A stretch of 64,000 bases of DNA from an uncultured Treponema sp. (GTDB taxonomy: Bacteria; Spirochaetota; Spirochaetia; Treponematales; Treponemataceae): contig CAMVHR010000011.1 of the NCBI GenBank assembly GCA_947167345.1, positions 1 to 64,000 of the forward strand, in the 5' to 3' direction. Below the pieces are notes generated by a model, which worked only from the letters and a program-made list of their open reading frames with translations, did no database searches and was not told where the DNA came from. Positions 1 to 8,579 of this stretch are shown one piece after another (the stretch's first letter is position 1; every line of letters begins with the position of its first letter). Both the position numbers and the translations under genes were made by a program.

Positions 1-3000
1 GAGTATCTTGTCCGTATGCCGTGCTGACCTTCCGTAATGCCCTCGCACCCATCGTCAAGGACGCATTCCGTCATGCAGTAACGTGAATGGGGGCTGTCCA
101 CAGTACCGAGCACAAGGTCATAATTTATGGAGCAAGTTCCGCCCCAAGGATAGTGCACCTTTGACACAAGGTCCGCAGTTCCCGCAAGGTTGCGCTTCCA
201 CCACATTCCGCTTCCCGTGGTAAGCACCTGGTCCGCAAGTCCGTCTCCGTCAAGGTCTGCCATGCGAACCTGTGCTGCCGTTGCACTTGCACTGGCATTT
301 ACAGCTCCTCCGATTCCGCCGTTTATGTGAAGGTATACTTCCTCAAATAGGGGAATCGGAAGGTCAAGGCTCGCACCTATGTTTCCGCTGACGCTTATGG
401 TCTTGGTTAAAGTCCAGTCCGGGCTTTCAGAATAAGAGGGAGCTTCTGCAATGGGAGAAGATGAAAGCAGTCCGCCGATTACGTCAATGCCGTTGTCCCA
501 TGAGTCCTGTGGAGTCAAGTCTCCGCCAGGGGCAAGGGCTCCCCATGACGGCACTGCAATTGCCTGTGCCTGTGAGAAGGAGCTTCCCATGTTGTAGCGG
601 ACTGCATAGCTTCCGCCATCGCAGGTCACAATGTCCTGAAGTCCGTCTCCGTTTATGTCCATCATCATCTGGGTAGAATACGAAGCAGACATGCTTGCGT
701 TTGCTCCTATGCCTCCGCTGAGTCCTGTACTCAGGCTCAGGTTTGACGTAAGGTCGGCAGAACCTGAGCCGCCGATTCCCAGTGAGTAGTTAATGCCACT
801 CGTAATACTGCTGCTCTTGTTGAGCAATGGAAGTCCTGAAAAATACGGAACAGTGCCAGTCTGGCTGTCCCCAAGACCGAGCCTTACGATTCCACCGTCA
901 AGACGGTCTGCAATTCCGTCTCCGTTCAGGTCTATAAAGCCAGAGTCCTCATCTGTCTGCCCCTCGCTGAATGACATTCCTCCATCTAGTCCTGCGGACG
1001 CGCTGGCACTCTGAATTATCGTCACATCTTTAGAATTTTTTCCAGGTCTTACCGTTACAGAGCCCGACGCACTTACTGTTGCCCCATGCGTCACAACCTT
1101 AGTATGGCTGTGGGAAACCCTGTCTGCGCTGACAGTAACAGGATTTTCCGCGTCAAACGTAATGTTCCAGCTGTCGCGCTCGCGGCTTCCCCTTATGACT
1201 TCAAGGCTGCCTCCATTCGGCCGTATTATGTCGGGAATTCCGTCTCCGGTAACATCCTGCATCATCTGGAGGATTTCGGCATCACTCTCGTTTATGCCGA
1301 CATTGACACCGCCAGAGTGTCCTCCGCCTCCGTCAATAAAATTATCAGTACCGCTGAATCCGCTCATGCCTATTCCGCCCGATACTGTAATGTCGCTTCC
1401 GCTCGTGACCGTCTTCCTTATTACGGGAACAGACATGCTTCCGCCGTCAGCAGAAGATTTACGGATTCCTTCTATGTTATAGTAAGCCCTTCCCCCTGAC
1501 CTCTCAGCATGTATTGTCAGGGCAGTGATGTAAGGCCTTGAATATTCAGTATGAGTTGAAATTTTTCCGTCCGCACCCAAGTCCTGGACTGGAGAGACGG
1601 CTTCCGTTCCGGCTACAGCACCATTATGCAGAAACGGCCTGTACCACTTAGACCTGTTCTTCCTTGCGGTCTCCGTAAGCTCATTGTAATCATAGCTTTT
1701 GCTTCCATCCGCATTCTCAGATGGAGAAAGATTTTCTTCAAGGGCATCTGCGTCTATGTTCCGAACGTCAGTACAGGCCGTTACGGCACTGCCGTCAAAA
1801 GGACTGTCGGAAAGTGTTCCCTTCCAAATTCCGTAGTACCAGTTTCCAGCTCCACCGTAAAGAGGGCTTGAAGGCTGGACTTCTACGCTATCATTGTCTC
1901 CTGTGTAAAGCATGTAACTGGTAGAAATGTCTTCAGCACTAAAGTCTTCCCTGCTGCTCCATGTACCAAGCTTTACCTTTCTAAAGGCTATTCCTCCCGA
2001 TGAAAATTCAGGAATCTGTATGTCTCCGTTTTTATCAGCAGGATAATATGAGTCCGTATTATATGTTATGGTACATGAAGAGCCTTCACATTCAAGCTTA
2101 AATCCGTTGCCGATTAGTACGGTCTTTCCGTCTGTCGCAAAGGCCGTGTATGAAGCGCTCTCTTCACCATCCTCATACACCTTTCCACCTTTTACGCTTA
2201 CAGTCTTTCCGCCAATGTTTGCGAAAGTCGTTACACCCGTCAGAGGATCTTTAGACACGGAAACGCTGCCTTCCGCCATGTAGGACAGCTCACCGTCCTT
2301 CCATTCAGGTTTTATTCCAAAGACTGAGAGCTTTTCAAGGGAGGCTTTCTTTATCTCCCCTGCGGCAGAACCAGAAAAATATTCCGTTAGCACATTCTCA
2401 GCTTCAGTTCTGCTAACTCCGTTTCTTATAATGAACTCATGCGTAGCTCCGTCGTATGTGTACAGGTCTGCAAGTTTTTGCCAGAAACGTTCTACAGTCT
2501 GACTCTGTGAAGTTGAAGAAGCAGCCTTTGCCTTTATTATTGGTGTCAGTTCCGACACAAGGCTTTTCATCTGCTTTTCATTAATCCGTCCCGGAAGGAA
2601 TTTTCCTGCATCAATCGGTACGGGAAGTCCTGTAATGTTTTTAAAAGGCTGTACCGAACTGTAGCGTATGTCGGCTTCCCACTCGCAGTCGCTTCCGTCA
2701 GGCTCTCCGCCGGTGTCCAGCACGAGCCATGCATAGCCGTCCTGCGTCACCTGAATTTTTCCAGACGAAGACTGCACGCCGCCTTTCGTCAGGTCAAGCC
2801 TCAGCCCGGCCTCGTCTGCGGCCGAGTCTCCTGCGTAGGTGCGTGCGTAAAGGCTTCCTGTGTGGGATTCAGTATCGATCCTGCGTGCCTTTTCCTCCAT
2901 ATATATGATTCCGCTGTACGGTGCTTTCCAAGCGCGGAACGGTGTCTGCTCAAAAAATGACTCACCGTACCCTTTCTTTTCCCTTGCTGTCAGAGTCCTC

Positions 3001-5054
3001 TGTGCATTTTTAATCTTTCCATTTATGTTGAGTTTTGCAGGGGCAAATGATATGCTTCCGCCTTCTCCCGTATTGCGAAGGTAAGTGTCGCGTCCTGTAA
3101 TGAGGATGTCCGTCCTGCCGTCTCCGTCCGCATCGCAGAGCATGCACGTGTATTCAGATGTTCCGTTCTGGCTGCTCTCTGCGACGGAAACCTTCGCGTC
3201 CGCACCTATGTAGCTGGCCTTTGCGCCCATGCCCCCTGTCGCACTCCACCCGAAGCCGGATGTGTCGCTGTCCTCAATGTCTATGTGGGGAGCGGCGGCA
3301 TTTACTGTTACTGGAGACGGCTCAAATCCTGTTCCTGTATTGCGGTATATTGACAGGACGCTTCCGTCCTGTGTCACGGCATCCGCCCTTCCGTCTCCGT
3401 CCATGTCGGCAAGCGTGCTTTCAGTCCAGCCAGTTCCGTCCGATGAGCTTGCGGTTACCGAGCCGGATACGTGCGCGTCGAGGGACTTGCCGCCGATTCC
3501 GATTCCTCCGCTTCCGCTCACGGTTATTCCCGAGCCGAAGCTGAGTCCCTCGCTTATTGCCCTGCCGTTCTCCCATTCCGCGGCACTGGCAAAATAAATG
3601 TTCCTTCCCTGTCCGTCCTTTTCAAGTCCGTGATGGTCAAACCTGTATGTATATGACTGTCCGCCTCCGTTCCTTACGGTGAATGAGGAAAGCAGGCTGG
3701 CTCCTGATATTCCATTTGCATAGCCGAATTCATACTTTCGAAGAACCGTGTCTCCGCTCAGGGCTTCGATTGAGGAAAGCCGCTTCGCCTGCCTTGTAAG
3801 GTAACGCCCCCTCGCGTCAAGGATTATGTCCTGCCTGTCTCCGTATGACAGGCGGACGGCATGCGCCCCTCCGCTTCCGTTCATGCCGGTATACTTTATT
3901 TCCCTGACGTATGGGATTCCGCCGTCGTTATCGTAGTAGTAGCTTACGCTGTTTCCGTATGCGTCAATTTCTTCTGTTAGATTCCATGAGTACGTGCAAA
4001 ACTTTCCTTCTTTTGTATATCCGCTTCTTGAAGCCGTGTCGGTCTTGCCGCTACTCCTCATGCCGTAGAGCCGTCTGGTTCCGTTCTTTGATGTAACCTC
4101 CCACCAGTCGCCGCCGGAAACGTCATGGCGTACAACCTTTTCAAAGGCCGACTCGCTCAGTGCCGTGTATTCCTGCTCGCCTCCGTTCTCGTCATACAGC
4201 GAGAGCTCTGCTCCGTCCTTAAGGTATACGTCGTGCCCGTCATATTTCGGGAGTCCTACCCTTGTGTCGGTCGTTATGGTGCTGGCACAGCGGAGGCTGA
4301 AGCCCTTGCCCATGGTTCCGTTGCCGCCTCCGCTTGAATAGCCTACGGCAAGCTCCGGCTGCATTCCGTGCCGGCCTGCAGGTATCTGGAGCGGAAGGCT
4401 GAATGAGGCGTCTCCTCCTGCGTTAGCCTGAGGAGAATCCATCCTTATCATTCCGCCGAGCGGGTCTGCAGCCTCCAGTCCCTTTATGCTGTTTATGTTA
4501 AGCTCCAGTGGGCTTGCAGCCTCTGGCGGAGCAAGGGTTGCGTTTATCATGTCGGTGAAGTGGGTGCTTGCGCATGTCGCAAGCCTGTTGTTTCTGTCAA
4601 GGCACACACTCTCCAGCTCGCGCCATCGGCTTGCATTTGTATCGTAGTAATATGTGGAGATTAAATCTGTTCCAGCACTCTCATAAGGAATTGTTATGAA
4701 CACTTCTTTTTTAAATTTCTGTCCTGCCGGCAAAAACCGGTAGCCGCCTCCGCCCTCGGTTGCGTTCCGCAGGGTACCGTCACTGCCAGCTACACGTCCT
4801 AGGCGTGTAATGCTTATTTCAGTATCGGACTCCAAGGCTCCAGCAGGAATCTCTATGCTTGCCCGCCCGAGCCTGACAGTGCCGCCATGTTCTGCGCTTA
4901 TAAGTTCGGCACTACTCTGTCTTCCGGAAGGCTTACGGACGGCTTCCTGTGCGGAAGCAGGCGGACACAGGCACAGAATATAAGCCCAGGCCGCTACAGC
5001 TGCAAGGGCACGCTGAATTCCGCTATATTCATTTACCGTCCGTCTGTTTTTCAT
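1..5054 (-). CDS. Secreted SpvB/TcaC-like giant protein with FG-GAP repeats, 3' end outside window
   Basis: The frame stays open from the ATG at 5054 (AAGGAG 9 nt upstream) to the window edge, about 1684 codons, so the C-terminus is missing. In order: a signal peptide (about residues 1-31, ending PPASAQ); a beta-rich segment starting GGTVRLGRASIEIPAGAL, similar to ZU5-like modules; an SpvB-type N-terminal domain (about 195-350; DPLGGMIRMDSP, AVGYSSGGGNGTMGKGFSL, RRLYGM); then FG-GAP/VCBS units with DxxGDGxxD calcium loops near residues 551, 641, 1268, 1376, 1467 and 1601. In known relatives (Salmonella SpvB, Tc toxin subunits, bacterial RHS/YD proteins) a middle or YD-repeat region and often a variable C-terminal effector follow; here that part is unseen. 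A small lipopeptide gene ends 32 nt upstream on the same strand, so they are probably co-transcribed. Function (toxin, adhesin or wall-associated RHS-like protein) is inference. Confidence 0.85.
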   Translation of the reverse strand, partial: MKNRRTVNEYSGIQRALAAVAAWAYILCLCPPASAQEAVRKPSGRQSSAELISAEHGGTVRLGRASIEIPAGALESDTEISITRLGRVAGSDGTLRNATEGGGGYRFLPAGQKFKKEVFITIPYESAGTDLISTYYYDTNASRWRELESVCLDRNNRLATCASTHFTDMINATLAPPEAASPLELNINSIKGLEAADPLGGMIRMDSPQANAGGDASFSLPLQIPAGRHGMQPELAVGYSSGGGNGTMGKGFSLRCASTITTDTRVGLPKYDGHDVYLKDGAELSLYDENGGEQEYTALSESAFEKVVRHDVSGGDWWEVTSKNGTRRLYGMRSSGKTDTASRSGYTKEGKFCTYSWNLTEEIDAYGNSVSYYYDNDGGIPYVREIKYTGMNGSGGAHAVRLSYGDRQDIILDARGRYLTRQAKRLSSIEALSGDTVLRKYEFGYANGISGASLLSSFTVRNGGGQSYTYRFDHHGLEKDGQGRNIYFASAAEWENGRAISEGLSFGSGITVSGSGGIGIGGKSLDAHVSGSVTASSSDGTGWTESTLADMDGDGRADAVTQDGSVLSIYRNTGTGFEPSPVTVNAAAPHIDIEDSDTSGFGWSATGGMGAKASYIGADAKVSVAESSQNGTSEYTCMLCDADGDGRTDILITGRDTYLRNTGEGGSISFAPAKLNINGKIKNAQRTLTAREKKGYGESFFEQTPFRAWKAPYSGIIYMEEKARRIDTESHTGSLYARTYAGDSAADEAGLRLDLTKGGVQSSSGKIQVTQDGYAWLVLDTGGEPDGSDCEWEADIRYSSVQPFKNITGLPVPIDAGKFLPGRINEKQMKSLVSELTPIIKAKAASSTSQSQTVERFWQKLADLYTYDGATHEFIIRNGVSRTEAENVLTEYFSGSAAGEIKKASLEKLSVFGIKPEWKDGELSYMAEGSVSVSKDPLTGVTTFANIGGKTVSVKGGKVYEDGEESASYTAFATDGKTVLIGNGFKLECEGSSCTITYNTDSYYPADKNGDIQIPEFSSGGIAFRKVKLGTWSSREDFSAEDISTSYMLYTGDNDSVEVQPSSPLYGGAGNWYYGIWKGTLSDSPFDGSAVTACTDVRNIDADALEENLSPSENADGSKSYDYNELTETARKNRSKWYRPFLHNGAVAGTEAVSPVQDLGADGKISTHTEYSRPYITALTIHAERSGGRAYYNIEGIRKSSADGGSMSVPVIRKTVTSGSDITVSGGIGMSGFSGTDNFIDGGGGHSGGVNVGINESDAEILQMMQDVTGDGIPDIIRPNGGSLEVIRGSRERDSWNITFDAENPVTVSADRVSHSHTKVVTHGATVSASGSVTVRPGKNSKDVTIIQSASASAGLDGGMSFSEGQTDEDSGFIDLNGDGIADRLDGGIVRLGLGDSQTGTVPYFSGLPLLNKSSSITSGINYSLGIGGSGSADLTSNLSLSTGLSGGIGANASMSASYSTQMMMDINGDGLQDIVTCDGGSYAVRYNMGSSFSQAQAIAVPSWGALAPGGDLTPQDSWDNGIDVIGGLLSSSPIAEAPSYSESPDWTLTKTISVSGNIGASLDLPIPLFEEVYLHINGGIGGAVNASASATAAQVRMADLDGDGLADQVLTTGSGMWWKRNLAGTADLVSKVHYPWGGTCSINYDLVLGTVDSPHSRYCMTECVLDDGCEGITEGQHGIRTRY

Positions 5055-5086
5055 ACAAAAGCTCTCCTTGCAATATTCTTATTCCG

Positions 5087-5257
5087 TTAAAGCGAACCAC
5101 AATGAGCACTAGATTCTATGGAACGCCCAGCATCATCAGGCATAACCTGCTCAGCCTCAGAATCTTCACTCACCATGTTGTTGCTACAACAACTTAAGCC
5201 AATAAAAGAACTGCAAGTAAAAGCGATTATCATTAAGATTTTTACAAATTTTTTCAT
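5087..5257 (-). CDS. 56-aa exported lipopeptide, possible signalling-peptide precursor
   Basis: Too short to match a family. The start is the ATG at 5257, set by AAGGAG 6 nt before it. Residues 1-24 form a lipoprotein-like signal peptide (KK, hydrophobic core, then GLSCCSNN, a relaxed spirochaete-type lipobox). The rest is a short acidic tail ending SSAHCGSL. It sits 70 nt after the stop of an XRE-TPR regulator and 32 nt before the SpvB-like gene, all on the minus strand. This order and size resemble papR/shp pheromone genes next to plcR/rgg. It could equally be a plain small lipoprotein. Confidence 0.65.
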   Translation of the reverse strand: MKKFVKILMIIAFTCSSFIGLSCCSNNMVSEDSEAEQVMPDDAGRSIESSAHCGSL

Positions 5258-5327
5258 GAAATGCTCCTTACATTTTAAAGCATAGCACTTTGTAAAAACC
5301 CGCATTTGTCAGTTTGAACAAATTTTA

Positions 5328-6263
5328 TTACATTATTTGACTTAGAAAATCTGAAAAATCATAACCAAGTACATTCTTTATATTTTTTTGATACAGAGAT
5401 ACATCAACACCTCTTGCAACTTTCATAGCAAGAGCTTGCCGTAAATATTTTTTTGCCTCTTCGTGCCTTTTCAAATAGCCTAATGCAATGCCCTTATTCA
5501 GAATAAGACTACAAAGACCATTCGTGTTCCCATACTTACAACAAAAACTAATTCCCTGTTCAGCCAAATCCAGTTCCTTTTGAAACTTCTGCCTATCCTC
5601 TTCAAAGTTGGCAAGATTTGCCAAAATAATCGGATACTGTCGGACTTTCTCTATAGGGTCAATGGCATTGTGTTCAAAATAGTCCTTTAAAAAATAAAGA
5701 CGATTGAGTGCACGTTCTTGCATGGAGGGAATTTTCCATTCTTCTAAGGCAATGTTGTTCAAGAGTAATATCTCTTCAAGAGAGAGCATTGTACTTGTAA
5801 CAACACCACTAAGTGAAAAATCAGAAAGCGTTAGTTTCAAAGCCTTTTCATACAGTGGCAGAACAGTTTCAGGGCTGGCTTTTTCCAACTCAACTTTTTT
5901 TATACCAGTAAACAGAAGAAAGAACTGTCGTTCCACACTACTCATATTTTCTTTGGTACAGTGTTCATATTTATAAAGCAAATCCGTTATGTCATAATTT
6001 CTTTCTGCAACAGAAGTCCTAATTTCTATAGCAACCTGTTCCCGTTTAAATTCAGCCTCACTTATAAAGAAATTAAGAGCCATTACGTTTAGTCCAAGTC
6101 CTTGCAGAATTTTTCGCAATATACTAAAGTTCGGAACTCTCTTTCCAGCTTCTATTCTGGAAATGGCAGCCGCATCATACATTCCTCCGCCCAACTGAGT
6201 CTGGGAAAAATGTCTCCGCTTTCGTATTTCTTTTATAAGCTTACCAATAGAATACAATGCCAT
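5328..6263 (-). CDS. XRE-type regulator with C-terminal TPR-like helices (RRNPP-like)
   Basis: 311 aa. The N-terminal 65 residues are a helix-turn-helix (GKLIKEIRKRRHFSQTQLGG... AAISRIEAGKRVPNFSILRKIL). The remaining 240 residues are all-helical and TPR-like (for example NLANFEEDRQKFQKELDLAE, LNKGIALGYLKRHEEAKKYL). This is the layout of Rgg/PlcR/PrgX-type cytoplasmic peptide sensors (family knowledge). GGAGG lies 10 nt before the ATG at 6263 and only 1 nt before the ATG at 6272, so 6263 is preferred. It is followed on the same strand by the 56-aa lipopeptide gene and the SpvB-like gene, which are candidate targets. No transmembrane segment. Confidence 0.8.
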   Translation of the reverse strand: MALYSIGKLIKEIRKRRHFSQTQLGGGMYDAAAISRIEAGKRVPNFSILRKILQGLGLNVMALNFFISEAEFKREQVAIEIRTSVAERNYDITDLLYKYEHCTKENMSSVERQFFLLFTGIKKVELEKASPETVLPLYEKALKLTLSDFSLSGVVTSTMLSLEEILLLNNIALEEWKIPSMQERALNRLYFLKDYFEHNAIDPIEKVRQYPIILANLANFEEDRQKFQKELDLAEQGISFCCKYGNTNGLCSLILNKGIALGYLKRHEEAKKYLRQALAMKVARGVDVSLYQKNIKNVLGYDFSDFLSQIM

Positions 6264-6329
6264 ATTTAACATTCCTCCAAAATCTTAATAATCATTTTAT
6301 TCCTTATGCAAAGAATTTTACAGTCTCCT

Positions 6330-6992
6330 TTAATGACAAAACACAACCTCTACTGTTTTTTCGGGGAAATCTTCATAAGGAGAAACCGTTACCGCATAGC
6401 CGCTCGCTCCAGTAGACAAACGAGGCGTTCCCGAATCTTGAAAGGTCATCACAGTACCGCCGTTAAGAGTTAGGGTAAAAATCTTGGAAGCTGCGGCATA
6501 TTCCACAGAGATGCGGTTTGCAACTCCGTAACCGCCTTTCAGAAAACTAGAGTGCGTCCATCCCTGAATTTCGGAGTATTCACCTGCCGAATACTTGCAT
6601 ATACTGTACTGCTGAAGGGTGTTTATCATCACGCACAGAAGGTATGTCTGCCCAGCCCTTTTTCGTGCCGCAAACACTATACCATACCCAGAGGATGCCA
6701 CACCAGAATTTCGGTATACCATAGCAGAGACGGAAGCAGACGTATTAGAATCTGTAATGCGCCACAGAGTATCTCCTTCTGGCAGACAATAGCGGCTGTC
6801 GTTTGTTCTGAACAGCCAGTATGGATTTCCCATACCGTCATCTATTTCTGTAAAGGCTTCCGTATCTTCTGTAAACGTTACCGGTTCCACTTCCGAAAGC
6901 CTGTCACGCCATTCAGAAGAATCAAGAGCAGTGCAGCCGCTTATAAGCAAGAATGCAGTTACAAGCAGCATGACATGGCAAAACGGCTTCAC
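6330..6992 (-). CDS. Exported lipoprotein, unknown function
   Basis: 220 aa starting at a GTG that overlaps the upstream stop (GTGA), with GGGAG 10 nt before it. A clear lipoprotein signal peptide ends LLISGC at about residue 20. The mature part is beta-rich (VANRISVEYAAASKIFTLTLNGG, YAVTVSPYEDFPEKTVEVVFCH), which fits a jelly-roll or LamG-like sandwich, but no family was recognised. It is last in a three-gene run (barrel, lipoprotein, lipoprotein) with overlapping or nearly overlapping junctions, so an envelope complex is plausible by inference. Confidence 0.75.
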   Translation of the reverse strand: MKPFCHVMLLVTAFLLISGCTALDSSEWRDRLSEVEPVTFTEDTEAFTEIDDGMGNPYWLFRTNDSRYCLPEGDTLWRITDSNTSASVSAMVYRNSGVASSGYGIVFAARKRAGQTYLLCVMINTLQQYSICKYSAGEYSEIQGWTHSSFLKGGYGVANRISVEYAAASKIFTLTLNGGTVMTFQDSGTPRLSTGASGYAVTVSPYEDFPEKTVEVVFCH

Positions 6993-7783
6993 GGAGTTTC
7001 TTCTCCCACTTCCAGCCGATATGCCAGCACTCTGGCTCCTGCCGCACCTGAAAACACACGGGTTAAATCGGGCATTATCTTAAAGCGTATATTCTTTGTC
7101 ACAAGAGAAGTGTTTTCTACTTTAAACTTTACGCCATTCGCCACAACAGAGCGAAGGCCTCCTTCCTGCATAAACACAAAGTCTGTGTTGGTGCCTGAAG
7201 GAGTAGAATCTGTCTGTGTAAGGGTAAAATATGCGGAGCGTAATGGTTTCAGACTCACATAGTACCAGTCTTCATCATAAAACGCCTTGCCATTATATGC
7301 AAACTGGCTGCACGGCATGGTTGCAAGGCACGTTGTAACAAGCTCTGTCGCCCTGTCTGAAACGTCATTGCATTCATACAGGTCTTGAAGAGTTCCAGAT
7401 GACACTGCGCATGCATATTTTGAACCAAAGAAAGTACGGTTGCCACGAGTTTTATCCAAACGGTACAGCAGACGAGTCTGCTCCTGCGTGCAAGGTAGCA
7501 CGTCGTTAAAAGAAACGCCTGTACCGCGGTAAAGTTCCCTGAATGCATATCTTCCGTCATCATCGGCTCGCAGCAGAACATATTCATCGGCGGCCTCATC
7601 TTCCTGCCAGGAAAGGAAAACTGTATATTCTCTGGCATAACTGACTGCAATCGGAGTGTCGTCAAAAGGGTCATCATAAGTGCGGAGCAACTCTGCAGCA
7701 GTGCCGTTCGTACACGTGCAAAACAGACAGATACTCAAAAGTCCCGAAAGGGCATATTGCAAAAATAACAAGAGTCGTTTCAT
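6989..7783 (-). CDS. Exported lipoprotein with Fn3-like segment
   Basis: 264 aa from the ATG at 7783; GGGGA is 9 nt upstream, which favours it over the upstream ATG at 7798. The signal peptide is followed by a cysteine cluster (ICLFCTCTNG), so it is probably lipidated. Residues about 45-130 (VFLSWQEDEAADEYVLLRADDDG, LLYRLDKTRGNRTFFGSKY) look like a fibronectin type III-type sandwich. The next part (WYYVSLKPLRSAYFTLTQTD) resembles bacterial pre-peptidase-type beta domains. The start lies 2 nt after the stop of the barrel gene and the stop overlaps the next gene, so the three are translationally linked. Function unknown. Confidence 0.75.
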   Translation of the reverse strand: MKRLLLFLQYALSGLLSICLFCTCTNGTAAELLRTYDDPFDDTPIAVSYAREYTVFLSWQEDEAADEYVLLRADDDGRYAFRELYRGTGVSFNDVLPCTQEQTRLLYRLDKTRGNRTFFGSKYACAVSSGTLQDLYECNDVSDRATELVTTCLATMPCSQFAYNGKAFYDEDWYYVSLKPLRSAYFTLTQTDSTPSGTNTDFVFMQEGGLRSVVANGVKFKVENTSLVTKNIRFKIMPDLTRVFSGAAGARVLAYRLEVGEETP

Positions 7784-7785
7784 GC

Positions 7786-8358
7786 TTACAGTCCCCATGA
7801 CAGTCCAATAACAGGCATAAACGTGTCAAATAGTCCGCCACCTACAATGTGTGCAAAACCGAGTTCTGCAAAAGCCCACAACCTGTCGTTCAAGGCAAGT
7901 TCATATCCCATGCACAGTGAAAGAGCCGTTCCACGCCATGTTTCTCGTTTTCGTCCTCGATATTTTGAATTATAGTCAAGAATGTCCATCTGCCACAGCG
8001 CGCCAACACCCATGAAGCCATGGTGCTGTCTGGTAAAATTGTAACGCAGCAGAAACGAGCAATCTATACCAACCGTGTGAAGTCGAGCCGAATATGTGTC
8101 AGGCTCTCCAATTCCAAAACGGTAACCTGCAAGCAATCGCAACGACGGCCTAAACCCGCGTTCATTTGAGACTTTGTTCTGTGTAAGAGGAAATAATTCT
8201 ATTCCAGCACGAATGCCTCCGACTCCAGACATAATTCCATGCCAATCCTCGTTGACAGGAGTCCACCAGCCAAGGCTTGCAGGTAAACGGAAATCAAAGT
8301 GAAGATCTCCTTTTTCCGCACTTGCAGCAGTACAGGGGACTGCCATCATTACAATCAT
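7786..8358 (-). CDS. Outer-membrane beta-barrel-like protein
   Basis: 190 aa. After a short signal-like start (MIVMMAVPCTAASAEKG), alternating hydrophobic/aromatic strands separated by turns run to a terminal SWGL (GFMGVGALWQMDILDY, WRGTALSLCMGYELALNDRLWAFAELGFAHIVGG). This is typical of 8-10 strand barrels. The signal peptide is unusually short, has no positive n-region, and no ribosome site is visible. One A fewer in the A6 run just before the ATG would open an upstream start reading MDMLKMIVMMAV, a better signal peptide. Head of the barrel/lipoprotein/lipoprotein operon. Confidence 0.65.
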   Translation of the reverse strand: MIVMMAVPCTAASAEKGDLHFDFRLPASLGWWTPVNEDWHGIMSGVGGIRAGIELFPLTQNKVSNERGFRPSLRLLAGYRFGIGEPDTYSARLHTVGIDCSFLLRYNFTRQHHGFMGVGALWQMDILDYNSKYRGRKRETWRGTALSLCMGYELALNDRLWAFAELGFAHIVGGGLFDTFMPVIGLSWGL

Positions 8359-8501
8359 TTTTTAGCATATCCATGAGGAAAAGAGATAATTTATCGCTTT
8401 AGGATAGCATATTAACAAGCACAAAATTTGTCATTTCACGCAAATTTTTAGATTTTTGACGCCATTATCTAGAGCTTCCAAACAAATTCTTGTAGTTCTT
8501 C

Positions 8502-8560
8502 TTGACACAAATAACACTGTTATGTTATAAATTAGCTACAGACAACATAACAGTGTTATT
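8502..8560 (+). promoter_or_regulatory. Promoter with twin palindromic operator before the MMPL operon
   Basis: TTGACA (8502-8507), 18-nt spacer, TATAAA (8526-8531). A perfect 17-bp inverted pair lies at 8510-8526 and 8544-8560. Each arm itself contains a 13-bp palindrome, ATAACA-S-TGTTAT (8511-8523 and 8547-8559). The first palindrome fills the promoter spacer and the second lies just downstream of the expected start, 36 bp away. This fits repression by a TetR-type or similar dimer; no such regulator is in the window. Confidence 0.75.
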
Positions 8561-8579
8561 ATACCAAGGAGAAAGATAT

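Noticed and set aside
461..5200. Several plus-strand frames of 60-140 codons
   Set aside because: They lie over the continuous minus-strand SpvB-like frame, which has domain matches and a ribosome site; the plus frames are Pro/Ser/Arg-rich shadows.
8502..8579. Upstream start for the MMPL transporter
   Set aside because: It would begin inside the -35 box and read through the operator; the ATG at 8580 has a good AAGGAG.
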